From contig CCEZ01000043.1 in NCBI GenBank assembly GCA_000751555.1, forward strand, positions 186,001 through 250,000: a DNA stretch of 64,000 bases, in the 5' to 3' direction. This DNA is from Anaerosalibacter massiliensis (GTDB lineage Bacteria > Bacillota > Clostridia > Tissierellales > Sporanaerobacteraceae). Positions 53,130-62,388 of the stretch are shown one piece after another. The notes under the pieces are model-generated. The model was not told the DNA's origin, did not search any database, and saw nothing but the letters and a program-made list of their open reading frames with translations. Position numbers and translations under genes: made by a program. Within the stretch, counting starts at the first letter, position 1, and each line of letters opens with the position of its first letter.

Positions 53130-53765
53130 TTACATATTAGGAGTAATCCTTCTTAAAATTTCTTGAATTTCATCTGCAAAGCCAGAAACAGGTTTTCCAT
53201 TCCTTATATCTCGGGCCATATTACTTAATCTTTTGTATAAATCTGCATCTGCAGTTACGCTTACAGTGGTAATATTATTGTCTGCATCTTTTACTGTTTT
53301 TTCAACTTTTCTTTTAATATCGTCAGTTACTCTTCCTTCTACATTGTTTTCCATATCAATTCCCACTAAGGCAGTATTTCCGGTTATTACGGTAGTACAA
53401 CTATTTATATCATTTAAATCAGCAACTTTTCTAGATATGTTTTCTGCCCTGTTGGAAAGATCTCTATTCATATTATCAGTTGTGTTTCTATTATCATTTG
53501 TTCCAATATTATCAGTTATGTTTCTATTATCGTTTGTTCCAATATTATCAGTATCGTTTCTTCTAGTATCTTTCCCAAGATTATTATCGCCTCTTAAGTT
53601 ATTGTTTAAATTCCCATCTATGTTTGTGTCATCTCTTGTATCTCTTCCTACTCTATTTTCCATCCTATTATTTCTAACATTAGGTCTCTGAGGTTGGCAA
53701 CCAACTCCTAACAAAATTAATGCTAGAGAGAATATAAGGAATAGGAAAATTTTATTATTTTTCAA
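53130..53765 (-). CDS. YhcN/YlaJ family sporulation lipoprotein with tandem repeats
   Basis: A 211-aa lipoprotein: signal FLFLIFSLALILLGVGC with lipobox Cys near residue 23, then an Asn/Asp/Arg-rich low-complexity region with repeats of the type NIGTNDNRN-TTD, then the YhcN domain (KVADLNDINSCTTVITGNTALVG). Such proteins are forespore or spore-membrane lipoproteins with SigG-type control in Bacillus. Start TTG 53765 after AGGAGGTG. Confidence 0.85.
   Translation of the reverse strand: MKNNKIFLFLIFSLALILLGVGCQPQRPNVRNNRMENRVGRDTRDDTNIDGNLNNNLRGDNNLGKDTRRNDTDNIGTNDNRNITDNIGTNDNRNTTDNMNRDLSNRAENISRKVADLNDINSCTTVITGNTALVGIDMENNVEGRVTDDIKRKVEKTVKDADNNITTVSVTADADLYKRLSNMARDIRNGKPVSGFADEIQEILRRITPNM
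53478..53559 (-). repeat. Tandem repeats inside the YhcN-like gene
   Basis: Near-identical units of about 39 bp encode GTNDNRN-(T/I)TDNI. They repeat at least two to three times and are likely to vary in number between strains. Confidence 0.75.
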
Positions 53766-53904
53766 ATTTTTCACCTCCTATAATTATTGTTTCATATTAT
53801 CTTTTTTTTATTAAGGAATTTTATCATCTAAATGTATGAAAAAGGAATAATTAATATCATAAAAAATGTTATCATAATTGATATTAATTATTAAATAAAA
53901 AAAC

Positions 53905-53940
53905 ATAACAAATATTTAAATTATTTAAAATATTTGTTAT
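53905..53940. repeat. Inverted repeat at the pilus operon promoter
   Basis: A perfect 13-bp inverted repeat (53905-53917/53928-53940) overlaps TATAAT at 53938-53943. I see no good -35 box, so an activator or alternative sigma factor may be involved. Confidence 0.55.
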
Positions 53941-53980
53941 AATATAAACATTGATATATTTAAAACGAAAGGTGAATTTT

Positions 53981-55162
53981 ATGCTACTTAAAAAAATAGA
54001 CTTAAAAAACATTCCAGTTGTAAAATTAATTGACTTAATAATAAATAAAGCTATTGATATGAAAGCTAGCGATATACATATAGAACCTTTTTCTAATAAA
54101 ATTAGAATCAGATATAGAATCGATGGAGATTTAATAAATATTGGAAGGCTTCCAATAGAAAAACTATCTTCTATAATAACCAGAATAAAAATAATGGGCA
54201 AGATGGACATAGCAGAGAAGAGATTACCTCAAGATGGAAGAATAGAATTTTATCTTGAAGAAAGAACAGTAGATTTACGTATTTCAAGTTTGCCAACAAT
54301 ATATGGTGAAAAAGTAGTTATTAGGATTTTAGATAAAAATAATTTTATTTTTTCAAAAGAAGAATTAGGATTTTACTCAAAAAATTTAGAAACTTTTGAA
54401 TACATATTGAAACAACCATATGGAATAATATTGGTTACAGGACCTACTGGAAGCGGTAAGACAACTACTTTATATTCAATATTGAGAGAATTAAATAGTA
54501 TAGAAAAAAATATAATTACTATAGAAGATCCTGTTGAATATAAGTTAAAAGGCATAAATCAAGTTCAGGTAAATAATAAAGCAGGTCTTACTTTTGCTAA
54601 TGGTTTAAGAACTATATTAAGACAAGATCCAGATATAATAATGGTTGGAGAAATTAGAGATTCTGAAACTGCTAAAATAGCTATAGGATCTGCTATAACT
54701 GGACATTTAGTTATTTCAACTCTACACACTAATGATACGGCTTCAAGTATTATAAGATTAGTTGATATGAAAATAGAACCTTATTTAATCTCATCTGCAA
54801 TAATAGGAGTTATTTCCCAAAGACTTGTAAAGAAACTTTGTAGAAAATGTAAAATACCTTACGGTGCTAGTGAAAGTGAGAAGAAATTTTTAGGATCAAA
54901 ACAAGAAGAACTAATTTTATATAAACCATGCGGATGTAAAAGTTGTAATAATGGTTTTAAAGGCAGAGTAGCAGTTCATGAAATTCTTCCTATAGATGAA
55001 GAGATAAGGGAATTAATAAATAAAAATCCATCTTCAAATGATATAAGAAACTTGGCAATAAAAAATGGAATGATTTCTTTACTTTCTAATTTAAAACAGC
55101 TTGCTTTAAAGGGTGAAATAGCCTTTGATGAAGTATTAAAAGTAGGATATACATTAAAGTAG
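53981..55162 (+). CDS. pilB: Type IV pilus assembly ATPase PilB (GspE family), short form
   Basis: A 393-aa secretion ATPase. Walker A GPTGSGKTTT begins at residue 154, Walker B IIMVGEIRDSETA, His box HLVISTLHTND, and a C-terminal zinc motif CRKCK-CGCKSC. It lacks the N-terminal MshEN domain of longer PilB proteins. It should power pilus extension from the cytosolic face. ATG 53981 follows AAAGGTG. First gene of the pilus operon. Confidence 0.94.
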   Translation: MLLKKIDLKNIPVVKLIDLIINKAIDMKASDIHIEPFSNKIRIRYRIDGDLINIGRLPIEKLSSIITRIKIMGKMDIAEKRLPQDGRIEFYLEERTVDLRISSLPTIYGEKVVIRILDKNNFIFSKEELGFYSKNLETFEYILKQPYGIILVTGPTGSGKTTTLYSILRELNSIEKNIITIEDPVEYKLKGINQVQVNNKAGLTFANGLRTILRQDPDIIMVGEIRDSETAKIAIGSAITGHLVISTLHTNDTASSIIRLVDMKIEPYLISSAIIGVISQRLVKKLCRKCKIPYGASESEKKFLGSKQEELILYKPCGCKSCNNGFKGRVAVHEILPIDEEIRELINKNPSSNDIRNLAIKNGMISLLSNLKQLALKGEIAFDEVLKVGYTLK

Positions 55163-55172
55163 AGGTGTTTTA

Positions 55173-56222
55173 ATGAATTTTTTGAAATTAGTTAAATATG
55201 GTATAGAAGAAAAGGCCTCTGATATACATTTAGTAGCTGATACTTTCCCAATTTTTAGAGTTAATGGTGAATTAAAAAAATATGGAAATAGGAAATTGAA
55301 TTCAGGAGATGTAGAAAAGATAGTTAAAGGTCTTCTAGATAAAAAACAATTAAGGAAACTTTATGAAGAGGGAGATGTGGATATAGCTTATTCAATAACA
55401 GATATAGGTAGATTTCGTATAAATATTTTTAAACAAAGAGGAAAATTAAGCTTATCTTTAAGAATCATACCAAATAATATACCTGCTATGAAAGAATTGA
55501 ACATACCTGATGTAGTTAAAAAACTGATAAGTAAATCTAGAGGGCTTATTCTTGTTACAGGACCTACTGGAAGCGGTAAATCTACAACTTTAGCTTCTAT
55601 CATAAATGAGATAAATGAAAAAAGAAATTGTCATATTATTACCTTAGAAGATCCAATAGAGTATGTACATAAACATAAAAAGAGTATTATTAATCAGAGG
55701 GAAATTGGAAGTGATTCAATAAGTTTTAATAAAGGGTTAAGATCAGCTTTAAGGCAAGATCCAGATGTAATTCTAGTGGGAGAGATTAGAGATTTAGAAA
55801 CTATTAGTACTGTATTGACAGCTTCTGAAACTGGGCATTTAGTTCTTTCCACTCTTCATACCTCAGGAGCATCAAAGACTATAGATAGAATAATAGATGT
55901 ATTTCCAGCACAACAACAGAGACAGATAAAAGTTCAATTAGCATCTGTTATACAAGGAGTAATATCTCAACAATTGCTAAAAAGCACTGAGGTGAATAAA
56001 AGGGTAGCAGCTTTTGAAATTATGATAGGTACTCCAGCTATAAGAAATTTAATTAGAGAAGGGAAAAATTATCAAATTGATACAGCTATTCAAACTGGAA
56101 AAAACTATGGTATGCAAACAATGGATAGTTCAATTTTAGATTTATATGAAAGAATGCGTATTTCTAAAGAAACGGCTTTAAATGGCTCAGTAAATAAAGA
56201 TATACTAGCTAAATATCTTTAA
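55173..56222 (+). CDS. pilT: Type IV pilus retraction ATPase PilT
   Basis: A 349-aa ATPase, Walker A GPTGSGKSTT from residue 130, VILVGEIRDLETI, HLVLSTLHTSGASKTIDRIID, and the PilT-type AIRNLIREGK near the C-terminus, which separates it from PilB. It drives retraction, implying twitching motility or DNA uptake. Ribosome site GAGGTG, 10 bp after pilB. Confidence 0.94.
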   Translation: MNFLKLVKYGIEEKASDIHLVADTFPIFRVNGELKKYGNRKLNSGDVEKIVKGLLDKKQLRKLYEEGDVDIAYSITDIGRFRINIFKQRGKLSLSLRIIPNNIPAMKELNIPDVVKKLISKSRGLILVTGPTGSGKSTTLASIINEINEKRNCHIITLEDPIEYVHKHKKSIINQREIGSDSISFNKGLRSALRQDPDVILVGEIRDLETISTVLTASETGHLVLSTLHTSGASKTIDRIIDVFPAQQQRQIKVQLASVIQGVISQQLLKSTEVNKRVAAFEIMIGTPAIRNLIREGKNYQIDTAIQTGKNYGMQTMDSSILDLYERMRISKETALNGSVNKDILAKYL

Positions 56223-56237
56223 TAAGGTGGTGATATA

Positions 56238-57446
56238 TTGATTTATAACTATAGAGCTGTTTCAAATAAGGGGGAAATAGTTAGAGGAAGTCATGAAGGG
56301 GAAAATATAGATGAAATTTTAGATATAATAAGAAATAACGGATATATTCCTATAAATATTGAAATGGTTAAGAAAGAGGAAATCAAAACGAAAAAATTAT
56401 TCCAAACTAAAATTCAAAAAAAAGATATTTCTATATTTTGTCGTCAATTTTATACAATGCTAGAAGCAGGAATAGGTGTTATAAATTGTTTAGATACTTT
56501 AGAAAAACAAACAGAGAATAAACTTCTAAAAAAAACTATTGGACAAGTTCAAGAGGAAGTAGAAAAGGGAAATACCCTTTCAGAATCTATGAAAAAGCAT
56601 AGAAAGGTCTTTCCTGATCTCTTTATAAATATGGTAGAAGCAGGAGAAATTAGTGGGTCTTTAGAGACAATATTAAAGAGAATGGCTCTTTATTATGAAA
56701 AAGAATATAAAATTGAAACAAAAACAAAAGGTGCATTAATTTATCCACTTGTCTTAATAATAGTATCCATATTTGTAGTTATATTTTTACTTGCTATAGT
56801 GCTACCCACATTTATAGGCATGTTTGAAAATAGTGATGTAACATTGCCAATACCAACAAGGATATTGCTGAAAATTGGATATAGCTTTAAAAAACATTGG
56901 TATATATATTTAGTTTCCTTATTAATTTTTTCTTTATTTATAAAAATTTACAAGGAAACTTATAAAGGAAGAATATTTTTAGATAGGCTTAAAATTGGAT
57001 TGCCAGGCATACAGAAATTCAATTCCAAAATTATAACTTCTAGATTTACTAGAACACTTTCTACACTTTTATCTAGTGGGATTCCTCTTATACAATCATT
57101 AGAAATTGTAAATAAAACTATAGAAAATGAAGTAGTTATGGAAAAGCTTAACGAGGCAATTAAAAGTATAGAAAGAGGCTTACCATTATGGAAAAGTATT
57201 GAAAACATGAATATTTTTCCACCACTAGCTAATTCTATGATAAATGTTGGTGAAGAATCAGGTTCTCTTGTAGAACTATTATATAAAACTGCAGATTTTT
57301 ATGAAGATGAAGTTGATACATCCCTTGAAACAGTGACAACTATAATAGAACCTATACTTATAATAATTATGGCATTTATTATTGGATTTATAGTTATAGC
57401 TATGGCAATGCCAATATTTGATATGGTGAATACTATCGAATTTTAA
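56238..57446 (+). CDS. pilC: Type IV pilus inner membrane protein PilC (GspF family)
   Basis: A 402-aa protein with two GspF domains. Repeated motif FCRQFYTMLEAGIG...INMVEAGEISGSLETIL and FTRTLSTLLSSGIPLI...MINVGEESGSLVELL. Three or four membrane segments. It couples the ATPases to pilin polymerisation. Start TTG with AAGGTGG. Confidence 0.93.
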   Translation: MIYNYRAVSNKGEIVRGSHEGENIDEILDIIRNNGYIPINIEMVKKEEIKTKKLFQTKIQKKDISIFCRQFYTMLEAGIGVINCLDTLEKQTENKLLKKTIGQVQEEVEKGNTLSESMKKHRKVFPDLFINMVEAGEISGSLETILKRMALYYEKEYKIETKTKGALIYPLVLIIVSIFVVIFLLAIVLPTFIGMFENSDVTLPIPTRILLKIGYSFKKHWYIYLVSLLIFSLFIKIYKETYKGRIFLDRLKIGLPGIQKFNSKIITSRFTRTLSTLLSSGIPLIQSLEIVNKTIENEVVMEKLNEAIKSIERGLPLWKSIENMNIFPPLANSMINVGEESGSLVELLYKTADFYEDEVDTSLETVTTIIEPILIIIMAFIIGFIVIAMAMPIFDMVNTIEF

Positions 57447-57474
57447 TTGAAATTATTTTACAGGGGGAAGAGAA

Positions 57475-57876
57475 ATGTTAAATAAATATGGAGAGAGATT
57501 AAAGAATAATAGTGGATTTACTTTACTCGAATTAATATTAGTAATTTCCATACTAGGAATACTTGCGGCAATTGCTGTACCTAAAATAAGCAAAACGAAG
57601 GAAATTGCAGAGATTGTAGCTCATAATGCAAATGTAAAAACATTAGAATCCGCAGCCAATATGTATATTTTAGATAAAGGAGTTCCAAATGGTAAGAAGA
57701 AAATAATATTGAATGATAATAATAATGAGCTAAAATCATATATAGAAGAAGTGCCAAAGATCCCAAATTCTATAAAGAAAGACGAGCATAGGGACTATTA
57801 TACAGTTGTAATTAAAAGTGATGGTGAAATAGAAGTAGAGCCTAAAAAAAGAAATAAAGAAAATGAAAGTAAATAA
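57475..57876 (+). CDS. pilA: Type IV major pilin-like prepilin
   Basis: A 133-aa prepilin. The leader ends NNSG at about residue 14, then FTLLELILVISILGILAAIAVPKI, the type III signal with Glu5 after the processing site. A short soluble domain follows, ending in a basic tail. It is the most regular prepilin in the cluster and the likely major subunit. GGGGGAAG site before ATG. Confidence 0.9.
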   Translation: MLNKYGERLKNNSGFTLLELILVISILGILAAIAVPKISKTKEIAEIVAHNANVKTLESAANMYILDKGVPNGKKKIILNDNNNELKSYIEEVPKIPNSIKKDEHRDYYTVVIKSDGEIEVEPKKRNKENESK

Positions 57877-57888
57877 AGGATGTTTAAT

Positions 57889-58647
57889 ATGACCATAATT
57901 ATATTTATTTTAGGTACAATTGTAGGTTCATTTTTAAATGTATTTATATATAGAATACCAAGAAAAGAGGGCTTGACTTTTCCCTCTTTCCATTGTTCAA
58001 AATGTTTTAAACCTTTGAAGTGGTATGAACTTATACCCATATTAAGTTTTTTTATCCAAGGTGGCAAATGCAGATACTGTAAAGAAAGGGTGACCTTACA
58101 GTATCCATTTGTCGAAATATTGAATGGGTTTACATATTTGACTTTATATAATTATTTTGGTGTTGGTTTACAATTTGTATTTTATGCTATAATAATTGAT
58201 ATTTTAATTATTATAAGCCTTATAGATTATAATTTTCGAATTATTCCAAGCAAACTTAATATATTATTACTTATTTCAACTTTTATATACAAATTGTTTC
58301 AATTCCTATTATATGATATTTCGCCATATTTTCTCAATAGTATTATTGGACTAATTGCATCTAGTGGTATATTCCTATTGCTTCTTATAATATCAAAAGG
58401 AGGAGTAGGTGGGGGAGATATAAAACTTATGGGAGTATTAGGGTTTATTTTAGGGGCTGAATTATCTTTTTTAAATATATTTTTATCCTTTTTTATTGGG
58501 GCTATCGCATCTATTTTACTAATTATGCTTAAAATAAAAAGAAGAAAGGATTCAATTCCATTTGCCCCATTTATTTCTATAGCATTTATGATCACTATTT
58601 TATGGGGTAGAGATATTATTTATTGGTATTTTACTACTTTGTTTTAG
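57889..58647 (+). CDS. pilD: Prepilin peptidase PilD
   Basis: A 252-aa membrane enzyme. Two CxxC pairs in HCSKCFKPL and GKCRYCKERV lie in the first loop. Catalytic Asp pair: SLIDYNFRIIP and GGGDIKLMG. It cuts the pilin leader before Phe and N-methylates it. ATG 57889 is spaced better from AAAGG than ATG 57880. Confidence 0.93.
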   Translation: MTIIIFILGTIVGSFLNVFIYRIPRKEGLTFPSFHCSKCFKPLKWYELIPILSFFIQGGKCRYCKERVTLQYPFVEILNGFTYLTLYNYFGVGLQFVFYAIIIDILIIISLIDYNFRIIPSKLNILLLISTFIYKLFQFLLYDISPYFLNSIIGLIASSGIFLLLLIISKGGVGGGDIKLMGVLGFILGAELSFLNIFLSFFIGAIASILLIMLKIKRRKDSIPFAPFISIAFMITILWGRDIIYWYFTTLF

Positions 58648-58675
58648 CTATTATTAAAGAACGGGAGGGGAGATT

Positions 58676-59644
58676 TTGGTTTTTAAATTGGCGTTTTTAA
58701 ATAGGACAATATTATCTATTGATATTGGTACATATGAGACTAAAGTAGTAGAGGGAAAAATAACTCATAAAGGGATAGTTATAAATAATTTTTTTTCTTT
58801 CTTAACTCCTGAAGGGGCTTATAGAGATGGACATATATTAGAAAAGGAACTCCTTTATTATGTATTAAAAGAGGAACTTAGAAAAAATAAATTATCTTCA
58901 AAAATTACTTATTTAACAATTAAAAGTAGTTCCATTATTACTGAGGAAATAAAAATTCCTGTAGTAAAAGATAAAGATATTGAAGGTATACTAAAGTACG
59001 AATTAAAAGAGTATCTACCCATAGGTATAGAAGATTATATAATACAATATAAAATACTTAATAAAATGAAAGTTGAAGAGATTGAAAAATTAAGGATACT
59101 ATTAATAGCTATTCCTAAGGAAATAGTTGAAAATCATTTTATACTTTTAAGGGATTTAGGATTAAAACCTACTGTATTAGACTTTCAATTAAATAGTGTA
59201 AGTAAATTATTAAAATATAATCAAATTATAAATGAAAATCAAGATATTAAAGATACTGTTATAGCATTGATAGATTTAGGTTTTATAAATACCAGTGTAA
59301 TTATAAATAGAAATGATGATATCTTGTTTAACCAAAGTATAGAATTTGGTGGTGATAGTATGAATGAAAACAGAATGAATGGAATAGATAAAGGAGATAT
59401 TGAAATAATGCTAAAAGAAATAAATTCAGTATTTGTAAATTATAAAAAAATATATAAGGAAGACGAAATCAGAAAAATATTTTTATATGGAGGTCTTTCG
59501 AATATTAAAGATATGGGCAATATATTTGAAAAGTATTTTAATATGCCTTCTATCAGAATAAAAAATATGGACAATATTTATTTGAAGGAGGACTTAAATA
59601 AATATGTAAACTGTGTAGGTTGTATTATAAGGGCTGGTGAATAA
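58676..59644 (+). CDS. pilM: Pilus assembly protein PilM
   Basis: A 322-aa actin-fold protein: ILSIDIGTYETKVVEGK at the start, LKYELKEYLPIGIEDYIIQY, and a C-terminal nucleotide loop (FLYGGLSNIKDMG). It sits in the cytoplasm and binds the PilN N-terminus. Start TTG after GGGAGGGGAG. Confidence 0.88.
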   Translation: MVFKLAFLNRTILSIDIGTYETKVVEGKITHKGIVINNFFSFLTPEGAYRDGHILEKELLYYVLKEELRKNKLSSKITYLTIKSSSIITEEIKIPVVKDKDIEGILKYELKEYLPIGIEDYIIQYKILNKMKVEEIEKLRILLIAIPKEIVENHFILLRDLGLKPTVLDFQLNSVSKLLKYNQIINENQDIKDTVIALIDLGFINTSVIINRNDDILFNQSIEFGGDSMNENRMNGIDKGDIEIMLKEINSVFVNYKKIYKEDEIRKIFLYGGLSNIKDMGNIFEKYFNMPSIRIKNMDNIYLKEDLNKYVNCVGCIIRAGE

Positions 59645-59648
59645 TATA

Positions 59649-60227
59649 ATGAAAGACTTAAATTTTTTTAGTCCCTATGTAAAACCTAATAGATTTGAAT
59701 TTGAAATATTATATTATTTTCTAATATTATCATTTATAGCGGGGGTTATTTTTTATAGCTTTATAAACGAAATGAAAATTGATAATCTTTTAAAAGAAGT
59801 AAATATATTAAAAAAAGAAGCTCAAAATGAAGAAATTCAAATTAAAGTTAAAAAACTAAAAAGAGAGAAAGAAGAAATAGAGAAAGATAAAAATATAACT
59901 AAAGAATTAAATAGTCTAGAAAAAGTTATTGAAGAAGAAGATATAATTGATGAAAAATTGTTAAAAGAAATTACTTTAAGAACTCCAAAAAATATTTCAT
60001 TAAATTCTATAGAAATAAATTCAAATGTAATAGATATAAAGGGTATTGGGGAAGATAAATTCTCTATCGCTCAATTTGAACATAACTTAAATGAAGCAGA
60101 AAAATTTAAAGATGTATTTGTTTCAAACATATCCTTTGGAGAGAATAATTATAATTTCTCTTTAATAATAAGTCTTAAAGAAGAGGATGTGAGAAATAAT
60201 GAAGATAATAGTGAACGAGAAAATTAA
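59649..60227 (+). CDS. pilN: Pilus assembly protein PilN-like
   Basis: A 192-aa protein starting MKDLNFFSPYVKP, the usual cytoplasmic PilM-binding segment (compare INLLPW in others). One membrane helix (about 18-40), a coiled coil, then a small fold. Start ATG 59649 is favoured, though GTG 59637 is possible. It overlaps pilO by 29 bp. Confidence 0.82.
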   Translation: MKDLNFFSPYVKPNRFEFEILYYFLILSFIAGVIFYSFINEMKIDNLLKEVNILKKEAQNEEIQIKVKKLKREKEEIEKDKNITKELNSLEKVIEEEDIIDEKLLKEITLRTPKNISLNSIEINSNVIDIKGIGEDKFSIAQFEHNLNEAEKFKDVFVSNISFGENNYNFSLIISLKEEDVRNNEDNSEREN

Positions 60228-61428
60228 ATTGAATAAAAGGGAAAGATATCTCTTAATATTATTAGGAACTATAATATTTTTTTACTTTTTTCAAAAAACA
60301 ATTTTTGCCGTACAAAAAGAAAGGATAAGAAAATTAGAAAAACAAAAAAATAAATATCAAGAGGAAAACATTGAAATAGATAAAATATTGAATGAAAAAG
60401 AGAAGATAAAGGAAAATTCTATTAGATTAAGTAGGGAAAAAGACAGAATATATATTCAATATTTTTCTAGTTTAGAACAGTCTCAAATTATTTATGTACT
60501 AGATGAGTTATTAAATGAATCAAAACTTAAAATATTAGATATAAATTTCTCTAAACCAGAGCTTGAAACAGAAAATGGAGTTTCTATTAATACTATGAAT
60601 ATATCTATCCTTTTTAAGGGGAACTATGAATATATTATAGAATGTTTAAAAAAAATAAAAAGCAATCCAAAAAAAATTTTAATAACTAATATTATTATAA
60701 ATAGTGAAAATGATGATATTTTAACAGGGGAAATTGGACTAAAGTTATATAGTCTAGAAAATATATTAAATGTAAAAGAAAATACAGTTTCTATGAACTC
60801 TAATTTAAATTCTGAAAGGAAAAATCCTTTTAGTCCAATTAAGAAAAATGATGAAGGAATGGAAATTTTAGTAGAAGATAATTTAATAAATAGTGAAGAA
60901 GAAAATAAAATATATATGGATGATATTGTAAAAAAATCAGGCAACAATAGTAAAGTAAATAAAAATATATTTAATAACATTCAATATGTTCAAAAAGAAT
61001 ATATAAAAGAATATATACCTGAAACTAAAAGTTCAGAAGGTAAAGAAAAGACAGAGAAAAAGCCTGAAGAACAAAAAAAGTATAAAGATAACTCTTCTAA
61101 ATATGAAAAACAATTTTATATAGATTTAAGCAAAAGAAATATAATCATTAATTGTTCAGAAAACGATATGATTTTTTGGATTTATTCATGTGATAATTTA
61201 GATACTAAAATAAAATTAGTTTTTCTAGATAATAAGGGAAATAAAATTTATATAGAGAGCTTTGAAAAAGTGACTAGTAATAAATGGAAGTGTGTAGAAT
61301 TTAAATTTCCAGAAAATAAATTCTCTTATCCTTTAAAATTGGACAAGATATATTTTGAGTTAGAAAATAATATAGATAAATCTAATTTTATTTTTATTGA
61401 TGGCATAGATATAAAGAATTGGGATTAA
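60199..61428 (+). CDS. pilO: PilO-like protein with an added C-terminal domain
   Basis: A 409-aa protein, about twice the normal PilO length. Residues 1-190 match PilO: cytoplasmic tip, membrane helix 16-36, coiled coil, ferredoxin-like fold. A Lys/Glu/Ser-rich linker spans roughly 200-305. The last 100 residues form a beta-rich domain (FYIDLSKRNIIINCSENDMIFWIY, KIYFELENN) that may be carbohydrate-binding. The extra domain would lie outside the membrane. Confidence 0.75.
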   Translation: MKIIVNEKIKLNKRERYLLILLGTIIFFYFFQKTIFAVQKERIRKLEKQKNKYQEENIEIDKILNEKEKIKENSIRLSREKDRIYIQYFSSLEQSQIIYVLDELLNESKLKILDINFSKPELETENGVSINTMNISILFKGNYEYIIECLKKIKSNPKKILITNIIINSENDDILTGEIGLKLYSLENILNVKENTVSMNSNLNSERKNPFSPIKKNDEGMEILVEDNLINSEEENKIYMDDIVKKSGNNSKVNKNIFNNIQYVQKEYIKEYIPETKSSEGKEKTEKKPEEQKKYKDNSSKYEKQFYIDLSKRNIIINCSENDMIFWIYSCDNLDTKIKLVFLDNKGNKIYIESFEKVTSNKWKCVEFKFPENKFSYPLKLDKIYFELENNIDKSNFIFIDGIDIKNWD

Positions 61429-61462
61429 GTACTTTAAAAAATTAAAAAGGAGAGGACTTTAA

Positions 61463-61951
61463 ATGCACAATTCTGTTGAACTCTCTAAAAATAAAATAGG
61501 TACAACTTTAATTGAGGTAGTATTATGTGTTGGGATTATATCTATTATATTGTTAATAGCTTTACCAAGCAGACAAGCTATATTAACTTTTAGAGAAAGA
61601 AAAGAATTAATGGAATTAAAAAATGACATAAATTATATAAGAAATAAAGCTATATGCGATATGATGAGATGTAGTATAAAATTTTTTCCCCAAAAAAATG
61701 CTTATAATATTTATAAATATGAAAGTTCCCAGGAATTAATTGCAAAGAAGCAGTTTAAAAGCAGTATGAAAATTGAAAAAGTAAATTTTTGTGAAGGATT
61801 AGAAGACTATTATGGGGAGTTAATGTTTACAGAGACAGGTGCTCCAAGAAGAGGAGGAAGAATAATTCTTAGGAATGGAAGAAATGAAAAAATTGTAATA
61901 ACTGTAGAACCTGCTACAGGAAAGGTCAATATATATTTCAATGAGGAGTAG
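61463..61951 (+). CDS. Minor pilin-like protein (GspH/FimT-type)
   Basis: A 162-aa prepilin-like protein. Leader of about 12 residues ending KIG, then TTLIEVVLCVGIISIILLIALPS. The Thr in place of Phe at +1 is unusual but keeps Glu5. The soluble part has two Cys and ends with TVEPATGKVNIYF, typical of GspH/FimT minor pilins. AAAGGAGAGG site. Confidence 0.8.
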   Translation: MHNSVELSKNKIGTTLIEVVLCVGIISIILLIALPSRQAILTFRERKELMELKNDINYIRNKAICDMMRCSIKFFPQKNAYNIYKYESSQELIAKKQFKSSMKIEKVNFCEGLEDYYGELMFTETGAPRRGGRIILRNGRNEKIVITVEPATGKVNIYFNEE

Positions 61952-61956
61952 AAATT

Positions 61957-62388
61957 ATGAACAAGAAAGGTTTTATTTTAGTAGAAGCTTTAATGGGGAT
62001 ATTTTTTGTAAGTTTAATATCTATTGTATTTTTTCCTATATTTACTTTAATAAACAATCAATTTTATAATATGGAGATTAAAAATGATATGAAATACTAC
62101 GGAGAAACAATTATAGAAAGAATAAAAGCTTTTGACGATAATAGTGATGAATACATATTAGATATGAGTCTAGATGAAATTATTAACAATTTTTATAGAA
62201 AAGATGATGTTAGTATAAAGTTACCTTTAAATATGGATGGGAATTTTGATTATAAAGTAAATATTAATAAAAGGAATAGAGGTAATAATTTGTGGAAAAT
62301 TATTGTAGAGGTATATCCTAAAACAAATAAAACGGAAATTGAAGGTGTTAGATTTGAAGCAAATATGCCCAAACCAGAAAAGAAGTAA
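61957..62388 (+). CDS. Minor pilin-like protein
   Basis: A 143-aa protein with the very short leader MNKKG followed by FILVEALMGIFFVSLISIVFF, a type IV pilin N-terminus with Glu5. The rest is short and charged. It overlaps the next gene by 35 bp. Likely a minor (PilV/GspI-type) pilin. Confidence 0.8.
   Translation: MNKKGFILVEALMGIFFVSLISIVFFPIFTLINNQFYNMEIKNDMKYYGETIIERIKAFDDNSDEYILDMSLDEIINNFYRKDDVSIKLPLNMDGNFDYKVNINKRNRGNNLWKIIVEVYPKTNKTEIEGVRFEANMPKPEKK

Noticed and set aside
53233-53691. A 152-codon frame on the plus strand opposite the YhcN-like gene
   Set aside because: Hydrophobic low-complexity antisense of the Asn/Asp-rich repeats; the minus-strand frame has lipobox, domain and ribosome site.
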